A stretch of DNA of 38,382 nt from the NCBI GenBank assembly GCA_035495315.1, contig DATJGF010000051.1, positions 1 through 38,382 of the forward strand, given 5' to 3'. The notes under the pieces were generated by a model. The model saw only the letters and a list, made by a program, of their open reading frames with translations. It did no database searches and was not told the DNA's origin. The position numbers and the translations under genes were made by a program. Below are positions 1 through 7,629 of this stretch, piece after piece. The stretch comes from DATJGF01 sp035495315. Its GTDB lineage: Bacteria > Verrucomicrobiota > Verrucomicrobiia > Limisphaerales > UBA8199. Position 1 is the first letter of the stretch. Each line of letters opens with the position of its first letter.

Positions 1-130
1 TTGCCTTGTGTTCCTTGCATGCGCTCTCGTTGCCGGTACGCCAAACCACTCGAATGCCTGCGCGCCTTGCCTCCCGAAAGGGTCTTTCGGGCAATCGAGG
101 CCAAGCTGAATGCACCAAGCGGCGAACACT

Positions 131-214
131 GAACATTGAACATCGAACATCGAGTTTTGAACTTGGGCAGGACCGTCTCCGGCTCCGATCTTCCTCGTTC
201 GATGTTCAATGTTC
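131..214. repeat. Palindromic intergenic repeat (GAACATTGAACATCGAAC family)
   Basis: The 18-base string at 131-148 is repeated exactly in reverse complement at 197-214, separated by 48 bases, so transcripts of either strand could fold into a long hairpin. Similarity continues imperfectly beyond both arms. The region 1-304 holds no convincing gene: the only long frame (6-308) is made of this repeat and has no recognisable protein features. Such repeats are common between genes in Verrucomicrobiota; their function is not known to me. Confidence 0.8.
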
Positions 215-304
215 GAGGTTCAATTCAATGGTGCATGGTACAGTCAGGACATCGGTAACACTTTTGCCGCTTGCTACTCTCCTCGCGCCGTCTAAAGTAA
301 CGAA

Positions 305-1240
305 GTGAAAATCTCTGGCTTTAGGACGGTTTTGCTGGCCGGCACGCTCACTTCAGCTTCCGCTCAAGTCTCCGTGGAAGTCACCCTCGACCAGCAACAA
401 TTCCTTGAGGGCGAGTCGTTACCCGCCGCCGTGCGCGTTACTAATCGCTCGGGGCAAACGTTGCATCTCGGCGACGAGGCCGAATGGCTGACGTTCAGCG
501 TCGAATCCAAGGATGGACAGGTGGTTTCGAAACTTGGCGAAGTACCCGTCGCCGGTGAATTCACACTGGATTCTTCCAAAGTAGCTATCAAGCGAGTCAA
601 CCTCGCCCCTTATTTCACTTTGACCCACCGTGGCCGTTACGCGATTGTAGCCAGCGTACACGTAAAGGATTGGGCGCAGGACATGACCAGCCCGCCTAAG
701 AGTTTCGACATTATCGAAGGCGCCAAAATGTGGGAGCAGGAAGTCGGCGTCCCACAGTCGAGCGGCTCAGGTGCGCCCGAGGTGCGCAAATATATTTTGC
801 AGCAGGCCAACTACATCAAGGGCCAGTTGCGCCTCTATTTGCGCGTGACCGATGCTTACGGCAGGGCGATCCGTGTGCTGCCTATCGGTCCCATGGTCTC
901 ATTTGGCCATCCCGAACCTCCCCAAATCGATAACCTCAGCAACCTGCACGTCCTGTATCAAACCGGCCCGTTTTCATTCAGTTACACCGTTTTTAATCCC
1001 GACGGAGAACTCGTCACCCGCCAGGTCTATGAATTCAGCGGCAATACTCGCCCACGCCTGTCGGCGACCGATGATGGTGCCGTCGTCATCAAAGGCGGTA
1101 CGCGGCGCATCACGCCCAATGATGTGCCTGCTCCCAAGGATGACGATGAGGATACCTCCCCAACCACCCCAACCACCCCAGTTTCAGAATCCGTGACTAA
1201 AACTGCACCGCCCGACACCGCCCCCAGCAAACCTAAATAG
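305..1240 (+). CDS. Secreted protein of unknown function
   Basis: 311 residues starting at GTG. An N-terminal signal peptide is visible (MKISGFRTVLLAGTLTSASA, probable cleavage before QVSVEV), so the product should be exported. The segment after it (about residues 22-130) reads as a beta-sandwich: alternating hydrophobic strands, with 'EGESLPAAVRVTNRSGQTLHLG' split across a motif often seen in secreted immunoglobulin-like domains of Verrucomicrobiota. A second beta-rich part spans about 155-255. The C-terminus (about 265-311) is a low-complexity Pro/Thr/Asp tail that probably forms a flexible linker. No catalytic motif is recognised. It stands alone, convergent with the next gene. Good coding potential, but function unknown. 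Confidence 0.8.
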   Translation: MKISGFRTVLLAGTLTSASAQVSVEVTLDQQQFLEGESLPAAVRVTNRSGQTLHLGDEAEWLTFSVESKDGQVVSKLGEVPVAGEFTLDSSKVAIKRVNLAPYFTLTHRGRYAIVASVHVKDWAQDMTSPPKSFDIIEGAKMWEQEVGVPQSSGSGAPEVRKYILQQANYIKGQLRLYLRVTDAYGRAIRVLPIGPMVSFGHPEPPQIDNLSNLHVLYQTGPFSFSYTVFNPDGELVTRQVYEFSGNTRPRLSATDDGAVVIKGGTRRITPNDVPAPKDDDEDTSPTTPTTPVSESVTKTAPPDTAPSKPK

Positions 1241-1414
1241 TGAAGTCCGGCCCACGGCCCTGGATTTTCAAACAAAGCTGTAATGGGTCGAGTCTTTGGG
1301 GAGCGGCGGCCCGCTCGGCTAGCCGGCCCTACCTCGAGCGCGCATTTCAGTTACAATTCTCGCCTCCATCTTCTTGCCAGTTCGGCCTTCGGATTTGGGC
1401 ATTCGGGTCTTTCC

Positions 1415-2491
1415 TTACTCCGCCAGATCCTCGATCGTCCGAATCTGGTCCTGGATGGATTTGACGATCGGCGTCGCCCGCACAATTGCGTTAGCTTCTG
1501 TCTGTCCCGGGAATGATTTCATCACTACTCGCACTGCCGCCATACTATCTCCGTTGCGGTCGCGCAAGGGTACAATCACTGAAACCGCGTCCCCTTCCTT
1601 GCCGTAGTAGGTCTCCCCACGGGTAATCACTTCGCGCTCGGTCTTCGTCCCGGGCGTGCCAATCTCGTTCTCGTTTTTGCTGGCCACGACACGTGTGGAC
1701 CCCGGCTCTTTGCCAGGAACATAAACCTTCAGCGCCAGCAAACGTGGATAACGTTTAAGCATCTCACGCACCAGGGCCTGCGCCGGAGGTTGGAACGGGG
1801 TGTAAACTATCTTGGCGTCCGTGAAGTAACTGACCGAATCCGACTTGGTCCAGAACCCGATTTTGCCGCTCCCAAGCGCATTCACTTTATCATTCACCGA
1901 GACGAGTTCTTTGCCGTCCAGCGCGCAACGGATCTGGCTTTCTTTGCACTCGACTTTGAGCTCGTGCCACACACCCGAGGGAATCTGTAAATCGTCCGCG
2001 CCGACCAGCGGTCCGCGTTCGCCGTTGAGCACCTTGTAGAATTTGAATGTGTTCCCCAGCGAACTGGCGCGCACGACATAATAATTCGACTCATTTTGAA
2101 TGCGAAACGCGATCCCAGCCATTTGCTCGATCACTCCTTTAACCGTCTTGAACCGAGTCGTGAGTGTGAAGTCACCAAACATCGCATCCTCATAGATCAA
2201 CAGCGGGAAATGCTCATCCGTCGGCTCCTGTGCCACCTGGGCCAGGACTGCTTGTTTGGTATCGAAATGCGCCCCCGGTGAGATCGGCTGAAGCAATGGT
2301 GCGACATCATCCAGCAGCACCTTCCATTCACCGGGTTTGCCCTTTCCCGTCACCGTGCTCCGAAACCCCGGCAAAGTTTGACTCTGGCGCCATTCGCCAA
2401 AATCAAACGTCTTCTCCGCGCCAAATGTCGGCGATGCCAGAAGTAACAACTCCCAAATCAGCAAGCGGCGAAAACATGAAGGCAAAATCAT
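1415..2491 (-). CDS. Exported protein with concanavalin-like (DUF1080-type) domain and cache-like C-terminus
   Basis: 358 residues with a signal peptide (MILPSCFRRLLIWELLLLAS, cleavage near FGAEK). Residues about 28-235 resemble the LamG/DUF1080 jelly-roll fold: 'GDFTLTTRFKTV', 'AGIAFRIQNESNYYVVRAS', 'GVWHELKVECKESQIRCAL' and 'GKIGFWTKSDS' follow the strand order of lectin-like glycan-binding or glycosidase domains. Residues about 240-345 look like a small PAS/cache-type ligand domain ('ALKVYVPGKEPGSTRVVASK', 'ITRGETYYGKEGDAVSVIVP', 'RDRNGDSMAAVRVVM'). This pairing suggests extracytoplasmic ligand binding; no catalytic residues can be assigned. It is co-directional with ilvB but separated from it by 510 bp of repeats, so it is probably a separate transcript. 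Confidence 0.8.
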   Translation of the reverse strand: MILPSCFRRLLIWELLLLASPTFGAEKTFDFGEWRQSQTLPGFRSTVTGKGKPGEWKVLLDDVAPLLQPISPGAHFDTKQAVLAQVAQEPTDEHFPLLIYEDAMFGDFTLTTRFKTVKGVIEQMAGIAFRIQNESNYYVVRASSLGNTFKFYKVLNGERGPLVGADDLQIPSGVWHELKVECKESQIRCALDGKELVSVNDKVNALGSGKIGFWTKSDSVSYFTDAKIVYTPFQPPAQALVREMLKRYPRLLALKVYVPGKEPGSTRVVASKNENEIGTPGTKTEREVITRGETYYGKEGDAVSVIVPLRDRNGDSMAAVRVVMKSFPGQTEANAIVRATPIVKSIQDQIRTIEDLAE

Positions 2492-2535
2492 CTAGTGTGG
2501 TGTAACAGCAAGAACTTCACAAACCTGCCGCGCCA

Positions 2536-2853
2536 CCCTCTACCTCTCCGCCGCTGCAGGAGAGGGGTGGGAAGAGATTTCGCCGAAAGCAAAACCGCTC
2601 GTGCTTTAAACGCACGAACCCCGCACGCGCTCCGCGTCTTCTCCCTCTCCTCCACTGGATCCCCCGGAGGAGAGGGCAGAGGGAGAGGAGGCCTTTCACG
2701 CTGCAGTTCTTGGAAAGAATTCCCCGAAAGGATTTTCGCGCTTTGAACCCCTTGAACCGCGGACGCACTCCCCGTCTTCTCCCTCTCCTCCCCCGGATCC
2801 CCCGGAGGAGCGGGCAGGGGGAGAGGAGGCCTTTTCACGCTGCGGTTCATGGG
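2536..2853. repeat. Tandem hairpin-repeat block (GAACCGC...GCGGTTC family)
   Basis: This fills most of the 2492-3001 gap, which has no believable gene. Two to three related units follow each other. Each contains a pyrimidine-rich arm (CTTCTCCCTCTCCTCC), a centre such as GGATCCCCCGGAGGAG, and a purine-rich complementary arm (GGGGGAGAGGAGGC). The last unit is bounded by CTTGAACCGCGG at 2752 and GCTGCGGTTCATGG at 2839, which are inverted. The same unit recurs at 29822-29955 and, degenerate, at 5096-5160. The arms give frames on both strands, but their Pro/Arg-rich translations are artefacts of the repeat. Downstream, 2938-3000 holds a separate TTCGGATTTCGGACTTCGG half-repeat. Confidence 0.85.
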
Positions 2854-3001
2854 GAGCAGACCTTTGTAAACCTATCTCTGTTACAGCGCACAAGTTTATT
2901 CTGCCTAAATGGTTTGCCTCGTCGCGGAGTCTTGATCCTTCCGATTCCTATCAATTGCATTCGTTTCGGATTTCGGACTTCGGCTTCTCGGATTTCCAAC
3001 C

Positions 3002-4870
3002 TTATGCTTGCCAAATCATGTCCGCGACCGTCCGGCCAGCCGGCACGAAGGGCACCACGTGTTCCGTGTACGGCACGATGACATCGAGCACATACGGTTC
3101 CTTCGCGTCTAGCATGCGTTGGATCGCCGGCCGCAAATCCTTCTTGTACATCACGCGCTCGCATTTGACGTTGAAGCTGGCGCACACCGCGACGTAATCA
3201 GGATAGATTTGCTTCCGGTTGTCCGGGTCGCCCAGGTAAGTGTGCCCGCGGTTGCCCGCAAAGAAACGGTCCTCCCATTGCATCACCATGCCCAAATGCT
3301 GGTTGTTGATGATAATCGCTTTGGCGGCGATCTTCTCGATGTGCGCCGTCGCCAGCTCCTGCACGTTCATCAGGAATGAACCGTCGCCATCGATATCGAC
3401 GACCTCTTTATTCGGGAATGCCACTTTGGCCCCTAACGCCGCCGGATAGCCATAACCCATCGCTCCCAGGCCGGCGCTGGTAAGAAATTGGCGCGGGTGC
3501 TTGAACTTGTAGAACTGCCCCGTCCACATCTGGTGCTGTCCCACGCCCGTCGTTAGGATCGCTTCACCCTTGCTCAGTTCATACAAAACCTCGATCGCCA
3601 TTTGTGGCAGGATTACTTCGCTCTCCTGGCCTTTCAGATGGTCGCGCATGTGTTGCGATTTCATTACCTCCTGCGTCACCGTGTACCCAAAGGGTGCTTT
3701 GGCCTTCCACGCATCGATCTGCTGGTGCCACGCCGTGAATTTCTTTTCAATCGGCCTCTGTTTCACCATCTGGACCAGGCGCCCAAGCGCATATTTCACA
3801 TCGGAGATCACCGGCAGGTTTGCCGGCTTATTCTTGTTGATCTCCGAGGGATCAATATCCATATGCACGATCGTCCCGTGCTCGCAGAATTTGTCCACTT
3901 TGCCGGTAACCCGGTCATCAAACCGCACGCCGAACGCCAGCAGCAAGTCCGCCCCCGGGGCGATCTGTTTCATCGGTTCGTTGACGCTCTTGCGGTGCTC
4001 ATACTCCCCATTGACCGCCCAGTTGGCGAAGGCGGCCCCATGCATCCCCAGCCAACGCAACGACAGCGGGTGCGTCTCCGGAAAGGCCCCGCATCCCATG
4101 ATCGTCGACGTCACCGGAATCTGCGTCGCTTCAACAAATTCCCGCAACTCCTCGCTGGCATTCCCCGTGATAATCCCGCCCCCAATGTAAAACACCGGCC
4201 GCTCCGATTTCTCGATCAGCCCGATAATCTCGTTGAGCTCGAGATCGCTGGCCTTGCGCGTCGCCGTATAACCGCGCATGTGCGCTTCCTTTGGGAACAC
4301 CGGCTGCGTCTTGGCTTGTTGCACATTCTTGGGGATGTCAACCAGCACGGGTCCGGGCCGGCCCGTCTGCGCAATATGAAACGCCTCCTTGATGATTCGT
4401 GGAATATCGTTGATGTCCGTCACCAGGTAGCTGTGTTTCACCACCGGAAGCGTCATGCCGTAAATATCCGTTTCCTGGAACGCGCCCTTGCCGATCATTG
4501 CCTGCGGCACCTGGCCGGTAATCGCGACTAACGGCACCGAATCCATGTAAGCATCGGCAATCCCCGTCACCAGGTTCGTCGCCCCCGGCCCGCTCGTCGC
4601 CATACACACCCCGGCCCGCCCGGTCGCCCGCGCATAACCTTCCGCCGCAAACGCACCGCCCTGCTCGTGCCGCGGCAATACCGTCCGGATTTTTGACCGC
4701 GTCAGCGCCTGGTGAATCTCCATGCTCGCACCTCCGGGATAGGCGAAAATCGTGTCGACCCCTTCGCGCTCCAGGCAGGCAACCAGTATCTCACTGCCGG
4801 ACATCGTCGGTCCGACTTCTACTTTCTTTCCGGCGGTTTGCAGGGCGGCAGTTTCAATGGTCTTGCTCAT
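3002..4870 (-). CDS. ilvB: Acetolactate (acetohydroxyacid) synthase, large catalytic subunit
   Basis: 622 residues, full length for the family (about 560-620). It condenses pyruvate with pyruvate or 2-ketobutyrate, the first shared step of valine, leucine and isoleucine synthesis, using ThDP, Mg2+ and FAD in the cytoplasm. Visible features are the N-terminal PYR domain with 'IFAYPGGASMEIHQAL' and catalytic Glu69 in 'RHEQGGAFAAEGYARATGR'; the central FAD-binding domain; and the C-terminal PP domain with the ThDP motif beginning at GDGSF and running to NNQHLGM. The N-terminal 20 residues are an extra extension. No regulatory subunit gene (ilvN/ilvH) is adjacent. The gene is preceded by a leader peptide and attenuator (4912-5072), so amino-acid-responsive control is expected. 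Confidence 0.97.
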   Translation of the reverse strand: MSKTIETAALQTAGKKVEVGPTMSGSEILVACLEREGVDTIFAYPGGASMEIHQALTRSKIRTVLPRHEQGGAFAAEGYARATGRAGVCMATSGPGATNLVTGIADAYMDSVPLVAITGQVPQAMIGKGAFQETDIYGMTLPVVKHSYLVTDINDIPRIIKEAFHIAQTGRPGPVLVDIPKNVQQAKTQPVFPKEAHMRGYTATRKASDLELNEIIGLIEKSERPVFYIGGGIITGNASEELREFVEATQIPVTSTIMGCGAFPETHPLSLRWLGMHGAAFANWAVNGEYEHRKSVNEPMKQIAPGADLLLAFGVRFDDRVTGKVDKFCEHGTIVHMDIDPSEINKNKPANLPVISDVKYALGRLVQMVKQRPIEKKFTAWHQQIDAWKAKAPFGYTVTQEVMKSQHMRDHLKGQESEVILPQMAIEVLYELSKGEAILTTGVGQHQMWTGQFYKFKHPRQFLTSAGLGAMGYGYPAALGAKVAFPNKEVVDIDGDGSFLMNVQELATAHIEKIAAKAIIINNQHLGMVMQWEDRFFAGNRGHTYLGDPDNRKQIYPDYVAVCASFNVKCERVMYKKDLRPAIQRMLDAKEPYVLDVIVPYTEHVVPFVPAGRTVADMIWQA

Positions 4871-4911
4871 AGTTTTTTGTGCGATTTAGCAGGCCGTTGT
4901 CGCGAGAACAT

Positions 4912-4948
4912 AAAAAAACCCACGACCGTTGGCCAGCCGTGGGTTTTT
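4912..4948 (-). terminator. Intrinsic terminator of the ilvB attenuator
   Basis: On the minus strand an 11-bp stem, AAAAACCCACG pairing with CGTGGGTTTTT (4938-4948 with 4914-4924), encloses a 13-base loop and runs into seven T residues ending at 4912. It lies 14 bases after the leader peptide stop and 41 bases before the ilvB start, in the leader rather than after a gene. This is the expected place for a terminator that stops transcription before ilvB. The stem is nearly symmetric, so it could also stop plus-strand transcription, but no gene on that strand ends here. Confidence 0.88.
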
Positions 4949-4985
4949 GTCGAAATCTAATCTACGCTCGACAAGCGCCTACGGC
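4936..4985 (-). promoter_or_regulatory. Predicted antiterminator of the ilvB leader
   Basis: In the minus-strand RNA, GCCGUAGG (4985-4978) can pair with CCCACGGC (4943-4936) at seven of eight positions, the exception being one A-C mismatch. Nested inside, UUGUCGA (4974-4968) pairs perfectly with its reverse complement UCGACAA (4953-4947), leaving a symmetric 3x3 internal loop. The outer helix uses the same bases as the terminator's 5' arm, so the two folds exclude each other. The GCCGUAGG strand is inside the leader peptide coding region, a few codons after the Val run, and the leader stop codon is in the inner loop. A ribosome stalled on Val/Leu codons would leave this fold free to form; one reaching the stop would block it. 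The structure is read from sequence; the mechanism is inferred by analogy with known ilv/leu attenuators. Confidence 0.8.
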
Positions 4986-5036
4986 GTCGCCACTTACAAC
5001 GACGACCAGCAGAACTACCTGTCGAATCAATAACAT
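4962..5036 (-). CDS. ilvL: ilvB leader peptide (branched-chain amino acid attenuator)
   Basis: A 24-residue frame beginning MLLIRQVVLLVVVVSG and ending DAVGACRA. Twelve of its 24 residues are Leu, Ile or Val, including VVLLVVVV, a composition far outside chance and typical of attenuator leader peptides of ilv operons. It ends 14 bases before the terminator stem and is on the same strand as ilvB. No Shine-Dalgarno sequence precedes the ATG, but the predicted promoter would place the RNA start at or one base before the ATG, implying leaderless translation. The peptide itself probably has no function; its translation reports charged tRNA-Val, tRNA-Leu and tRNA-Ile. A longer in-frame version from 5183 is possible but would begin upstream of the promoter and inside a repeat. 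Confidence 0.85.
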   Translation of the reverse strand: MLLIRQVVLLVVVVSGDAVGACRA

Positions 5037-5072
5037 TACCCGGACTTTACTGAGCTGCCCGCCTAAGGTCAA
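5037..5072 (-). promoter_or_regulatory. Predicted sigma70-type promoter for the ilvB leader
   Basis: On the minus strand, TTGACC (5072-5067, five of six matches to TTGACA) is followed after exactly 17 bases by TAAAGT (5049-5044, four of six matches to TATAAT). The expected start is about seven bases after the -10 box, at A5037 or A5036, which is the A of the leader peptide ATG. The spacing and position fit the missing ribosome-binding site. Seen in sequence; activity is inferred. Confidence 0.65.
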
Positions 5073-5095
5073 GCCCATTGTTCGCAATGTCGCAT

Positions 5096-5160
5096 TGAAT
5101 CCCATTGAACCCTGAACCGCGGACGCGCCCGGGGTGAGCGGAATTTCACACCTCGGTTCA
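5096..5160. repeat. Degenerate copy of the GAACCGC hairpin repeat
   Basis: CCCTGAACCGCGGACGCGCCC followed by TTTCACACCTCGGTTCAT matches the ends of the units at 2536-2853 and 29822-29955, but the central pyrimidine/purine arms are missing. It lies between the ilvB leader promoter and the divergent gene that starts near 5213. It looks like a decayed or deleted copy. Confidence 0.6.
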
Positions 5161-5212
5161 TAAATACGTGGACGAAGGACCAAGCCTCACCGCTTCACGC
5201 GCTACATTATGA

Positions 5213-5842
5213 TTGTTGCTTGAGGGCCTGGCGGGTAAGCTGATCTTCAGGTTGACCTATTCCAAACCGAACAACGGCGCCAAGCCTGAAGATATTTGTC
5301 TCGCGTGTGGTCTTTGCTGTGACGGCGTTATATTCGCCGATGTGAAGCTCCAATCCAGCGACGACCCGATGCCGCTGCTCGCGTTGGGCTCGCCATTGAA
5401 GGCAAATCGTAGTGAGAACCCTCGCGCAGTTAAATCCGGCGCTGATCCAAACGTTGTTTCCACAAAATCGCAGGTGGCCTATTTTCCTCAGCCGTGCTTT
5501 GCTTTTGATGGATGCCAGTGCCGCATTTACCCTCAACGCCCCCAGTATTGTCGTGAATTCGAATGCCTGTTACTGAAGAGCGTGCGCGCCGGGAAAACTG
5601 AAAGGGCGAGAGCCTTGGAAGTGATCGGAACGGCTAAACGGCGAGCGAATCTTGTCTGGCGCCTGCTGCGGGAATTAGGCGACGTCGATGAAGACTCGCC
5701 TCTTAGTGTGCGTTTTCGGCGCACCACGAAACGCCTTGAGAATAGCGCTTTGGATGAGGAGACCGCCGCGCGATACGGGGAACTGACTCTTGCAGTTCAC
5801 GACCTTAACTTCCTGCTTAGCGACGCGTTTTATCCAAAGTAA
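5213..5842 (+). CDS. YkgJ-family cysteine-cluster protein (putative metal-binding)
   Basis: 209 residues. The N-terminal half carries 'ICLACGLCCDG' at about residue 28 and later 'CQCRIYPQRPQYCREFEC', the Cys-rich signature of the YkgJ/CxxCxxCC family, which is thought to bind zinc or an iron-sulfur cluster. The specific function is unknown. The C-terminal 80 residues are charged and helical with no recognised motif. The start is uncertain: the frame opens with TTG at 5213, no strong ribosome-binding site is seen, and an ATG at 5209 is out of frame. It is divergent from ilvB, and the region between them holds the attenuator control elements. No partner gene suggests a pathway. Confidence 0.8.
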   Translation: MLLEGLAGKLIFRLTYSKPNNGAKPEDICLACGLCCDGVIFADVKLQSSDDPMPLLALGSPLKANRSENPRAVKSGADPNVVSTKSQVAYFPQPCFAFDGCQCRIYPQRPQYCREFECLLLKSVRAGKTERARALEVIGTAKRRANLVWRLLRELGDVDEDSPLSVRFRRTTKRLENSALDEETAARYGELTLAVHDLNFLLSDAFYPK

Positions 5843-5879
5843 ATTTGCGTTACGCTGCTCCCAGAAGTAACTTTAGTTT

Positions 5880-6623
5880 ATGAAGAGTATGGCTTCATTG
5901 GAGTTGGAATCGCCAGCGAGTTTGCAGCCAGCCGGCATTCGCCAGAGGGCCCTTGTTTCTGCACTGCGTCAGGTATGCCGGTTTTCTTTTAAGCCAATGA
6001 TTGCGCTGGTGATTTGCAGTGCGCTCAATTTGGGTTTAGCCGACCAGATCCAGATGCGCAACGGCGATCAGTACTTTGGGAAGGTACTCTCTCTGAATGA
6101 ACAGACTTTAGTGGTCCAAAGCGACGTCCTCGGAACAATTCGCCTGCCCCGCGCGAAGGTGGCTTATGTCGATTTCGGAGCCGGTCTACCTGCAAACAAG
6201 CCCGTCGCCTTAACTGGCACGAATGAACTGCCGCATGCGGTTTCACCCAGCCTCACCAACGCACCTGGCGATTTCGCAGCGGCGATGCGCCAACTTGGCA
6301 GCAGTTCAAATGCGCTTCAGCAAATCGAGACGCAGCTCTTGAATGAAGGTGGTCCTGAAGCCAAGCAGAAATTCAACGAACTGTTAGGCGGCTTCCTGAC
6401 CGGCAAACTCTCGGTTAGCGACATCCGAGCCCAGGCACAAACCACTGCCGACCAGGTGAGAAGCCTTCGCAAAGACCTCGGCGACGATGCCGGTTCAATG
6501 ATTGACGGCTACCTCGCGATTCTGGACAGTTTTCTTAAGGAAACCGCCCCAGCGAATTCTCCCCCCACCAACTCAGGGGCCGCCCCGGTCAAACCCAAGA
6601 GCAAGGTTGCAGTGGACGAGTAA
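5880..6623 (+). CDS. Probable exported or membrane-anchored protein of unknown function
   Basis: 247 residues. A hydrophobic segment at about 38-54 (FKPMIALVICSALNLGLA) follows an unusually long, basic N-terminus, giving a late signal peptide or an N-terminal membrane anchor; a shorter start is possible. Just after it, 'QIQMRNGDQYFGKVLSLNEQ' and 'TLVVQSDVLGTIRLP' form a small SH3-like beta unit seen in other exported proteins. The rest (about 110-215) is helical, and the end is a Pro/Ala/Lys tail. No catalytic residues were recognised. It starts 37 bases after the YkgJ-family gene, so the two could be co-transcribed. Confidence 0.75.
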   Translation: MKSMASLELESPASLQPAGIRQRALVSALRQVCRFSFKPMIALVICSALNLGLADQIQMRNGDQYFGKVLSLNEQTLVVQSDVLGTIRLPRAKVAYVDFGAGLPANKPVALTGTNELPHAVSPSLTNAPGDFAAAMRQLGSSSNALQQIETQLLNEGGPEAKQKFNELLGGFLTGKLSVSDIRAQAQTTADQVRSLRKDLGDDAGSMIDGYLAILDSFLKETAPANSPPTNSGAAPVKPKSKVAVDE

Positions 6624-6731
6624 CGGTCCACACGGTAATACCAAGGGGAATGGGAACGAGCCAATCGGCCCGTTTCGCTTTAATCACCTGACTGAACTTT
6701 GACGTTCAGAAGCGGGCCCAGGCAACTAAAT

Positions 6732-7439
6732 ATGTCCATATCTGATCTCCGCAGAGAATATACGCTGGCAGGTTTGCGCCGGCAGGATCTCGATGCGGAT
6801 CCGATGGTTCAGTTCCGGCAATGGTTCGAGCAAGCCAGCGGGGCGAGGACGAGCGGACGCTGGCACAAGTTCCTGGTGCGACTTTACAAGAGGCTGCTGT
6901 TGATCGGCGGCGTCGACGTGGTGGATATCAATGCAATGACGCTCGCGACCGTCGATCCGGAAGGCAAACCCTCTGCGCGGACGGTCCTGCTCAAAGGGGT
7001 CGATGAGCGCGGTTTCATCTTCTTCACCAATTACACCAGCCGAAAGGGACGCGAGTTATCTGCCAATCCGAACGCCGCCTTGGTTTGTTACTGGCCAGAG
7101 CTGGAGCGACAAGTGACCATTGCCGGAACCGTGACAAAAGTGCCGGAAGCCGAAAGCGACGCCTATTTTGCCTCTCGGCCTTATGGGAGCAGGATTGGCG
7201 CCTGGTCATCCGACCAAAGCGAAGTGGTGCGCGACCGGGCAGAGTTAGAGCAGAAATGGAAACAGTTTGAGCATCAATTTCCGGCACCCGACGTTCCGCG
7301 CCCGGCGCATTGGGGCGGGTACGTGTTGTCTCCAAGCCGCCTGGAATTCTGGCAAGGCCGGCCCAATCGTTTGCATGACCGGTTCCGTTACACTCGAAAA
7401 GAGGATAATTCATGGGTGATCGAACGGCTTTCGCCGTGA
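6732..7439 (+). CDS. pdxH: Pyridoxamine/pyridoxine 5'-phosphate oxidase
   Basis: 235 residues, normal for the family. It oxidises pyridoxamine or pyridoxine 5'-phosphate to pyridoxal 5'-phosphate with FMN and oxygen, acting as a cytoplasmic dimer. Diagnostic segments are 'LRREYTLAGLRRQDLDADP' at the start, 'ARTVLLKGVDERGFIFFTNY', 'SRKGRELSANPNAALVCYWP', 'RPYGSRIGAWSSDQSE' and the C-terminal 'WGGYVLSPSRLEFWQGRPNR' followed by LHDR, which carry FMN and substrate contacts. The ATG at 6732 is chosen over the in-frame codon at 6699 because homologues begin within a few residues of LRREYT. PLP is needed by threonine synthase encoded in the same window, but no operon link is implied. Confidence 0.96.
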   Translation: MSISDLRREYTLAGLRRQDLDADPMVQFRQWFEQASGARTSGRWHKFLVRLYKRLLLIGGVDVVDINAMTLATVDPEGKPSARTVLLKGVDERGFIFFTNYTSRKGRELSANPNAALVCYWPELERQVTIAGTVTKVPEAESDAYFASRPYGSRIGAWSSDQSEVVRDRAELEQKWKQFEHQFPAPDVPRPAHWGGYVLSPSRLEFWQGRPNRLHDRFRYTRKEDNSWVIERLSP

Positions 7440-7629
7440 TTCAGGGCCCAAAGTCGACCCGAATCACTGCGTAGACAATTGATCGGCAGAGCTTTTCATT
7501 GCCAAACACGTCTTCGCGATAGCCCCAATGTCATCTTACTTTTCTCTTGCTTCCGTACAAATCCGGCACGAGTGTATCAACAGGGGTAAGGTCCGTCGCA
7601 GGTTGTTTGAGCAACAAGGTTTATATGGA

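Noticed and set aside
6..308. 100-residue plus-strand frame at the window start
   Set aside because: Runs through a palindromic repeat, has Arg/Ser-rich composition and no conserved features.
3602..4531. 309-residue frame antisense to ilvB
   Set aside because: Entirely inside a certain gene; His/Arg-rich composition typical of a shadow frame in GC-rich DNA.
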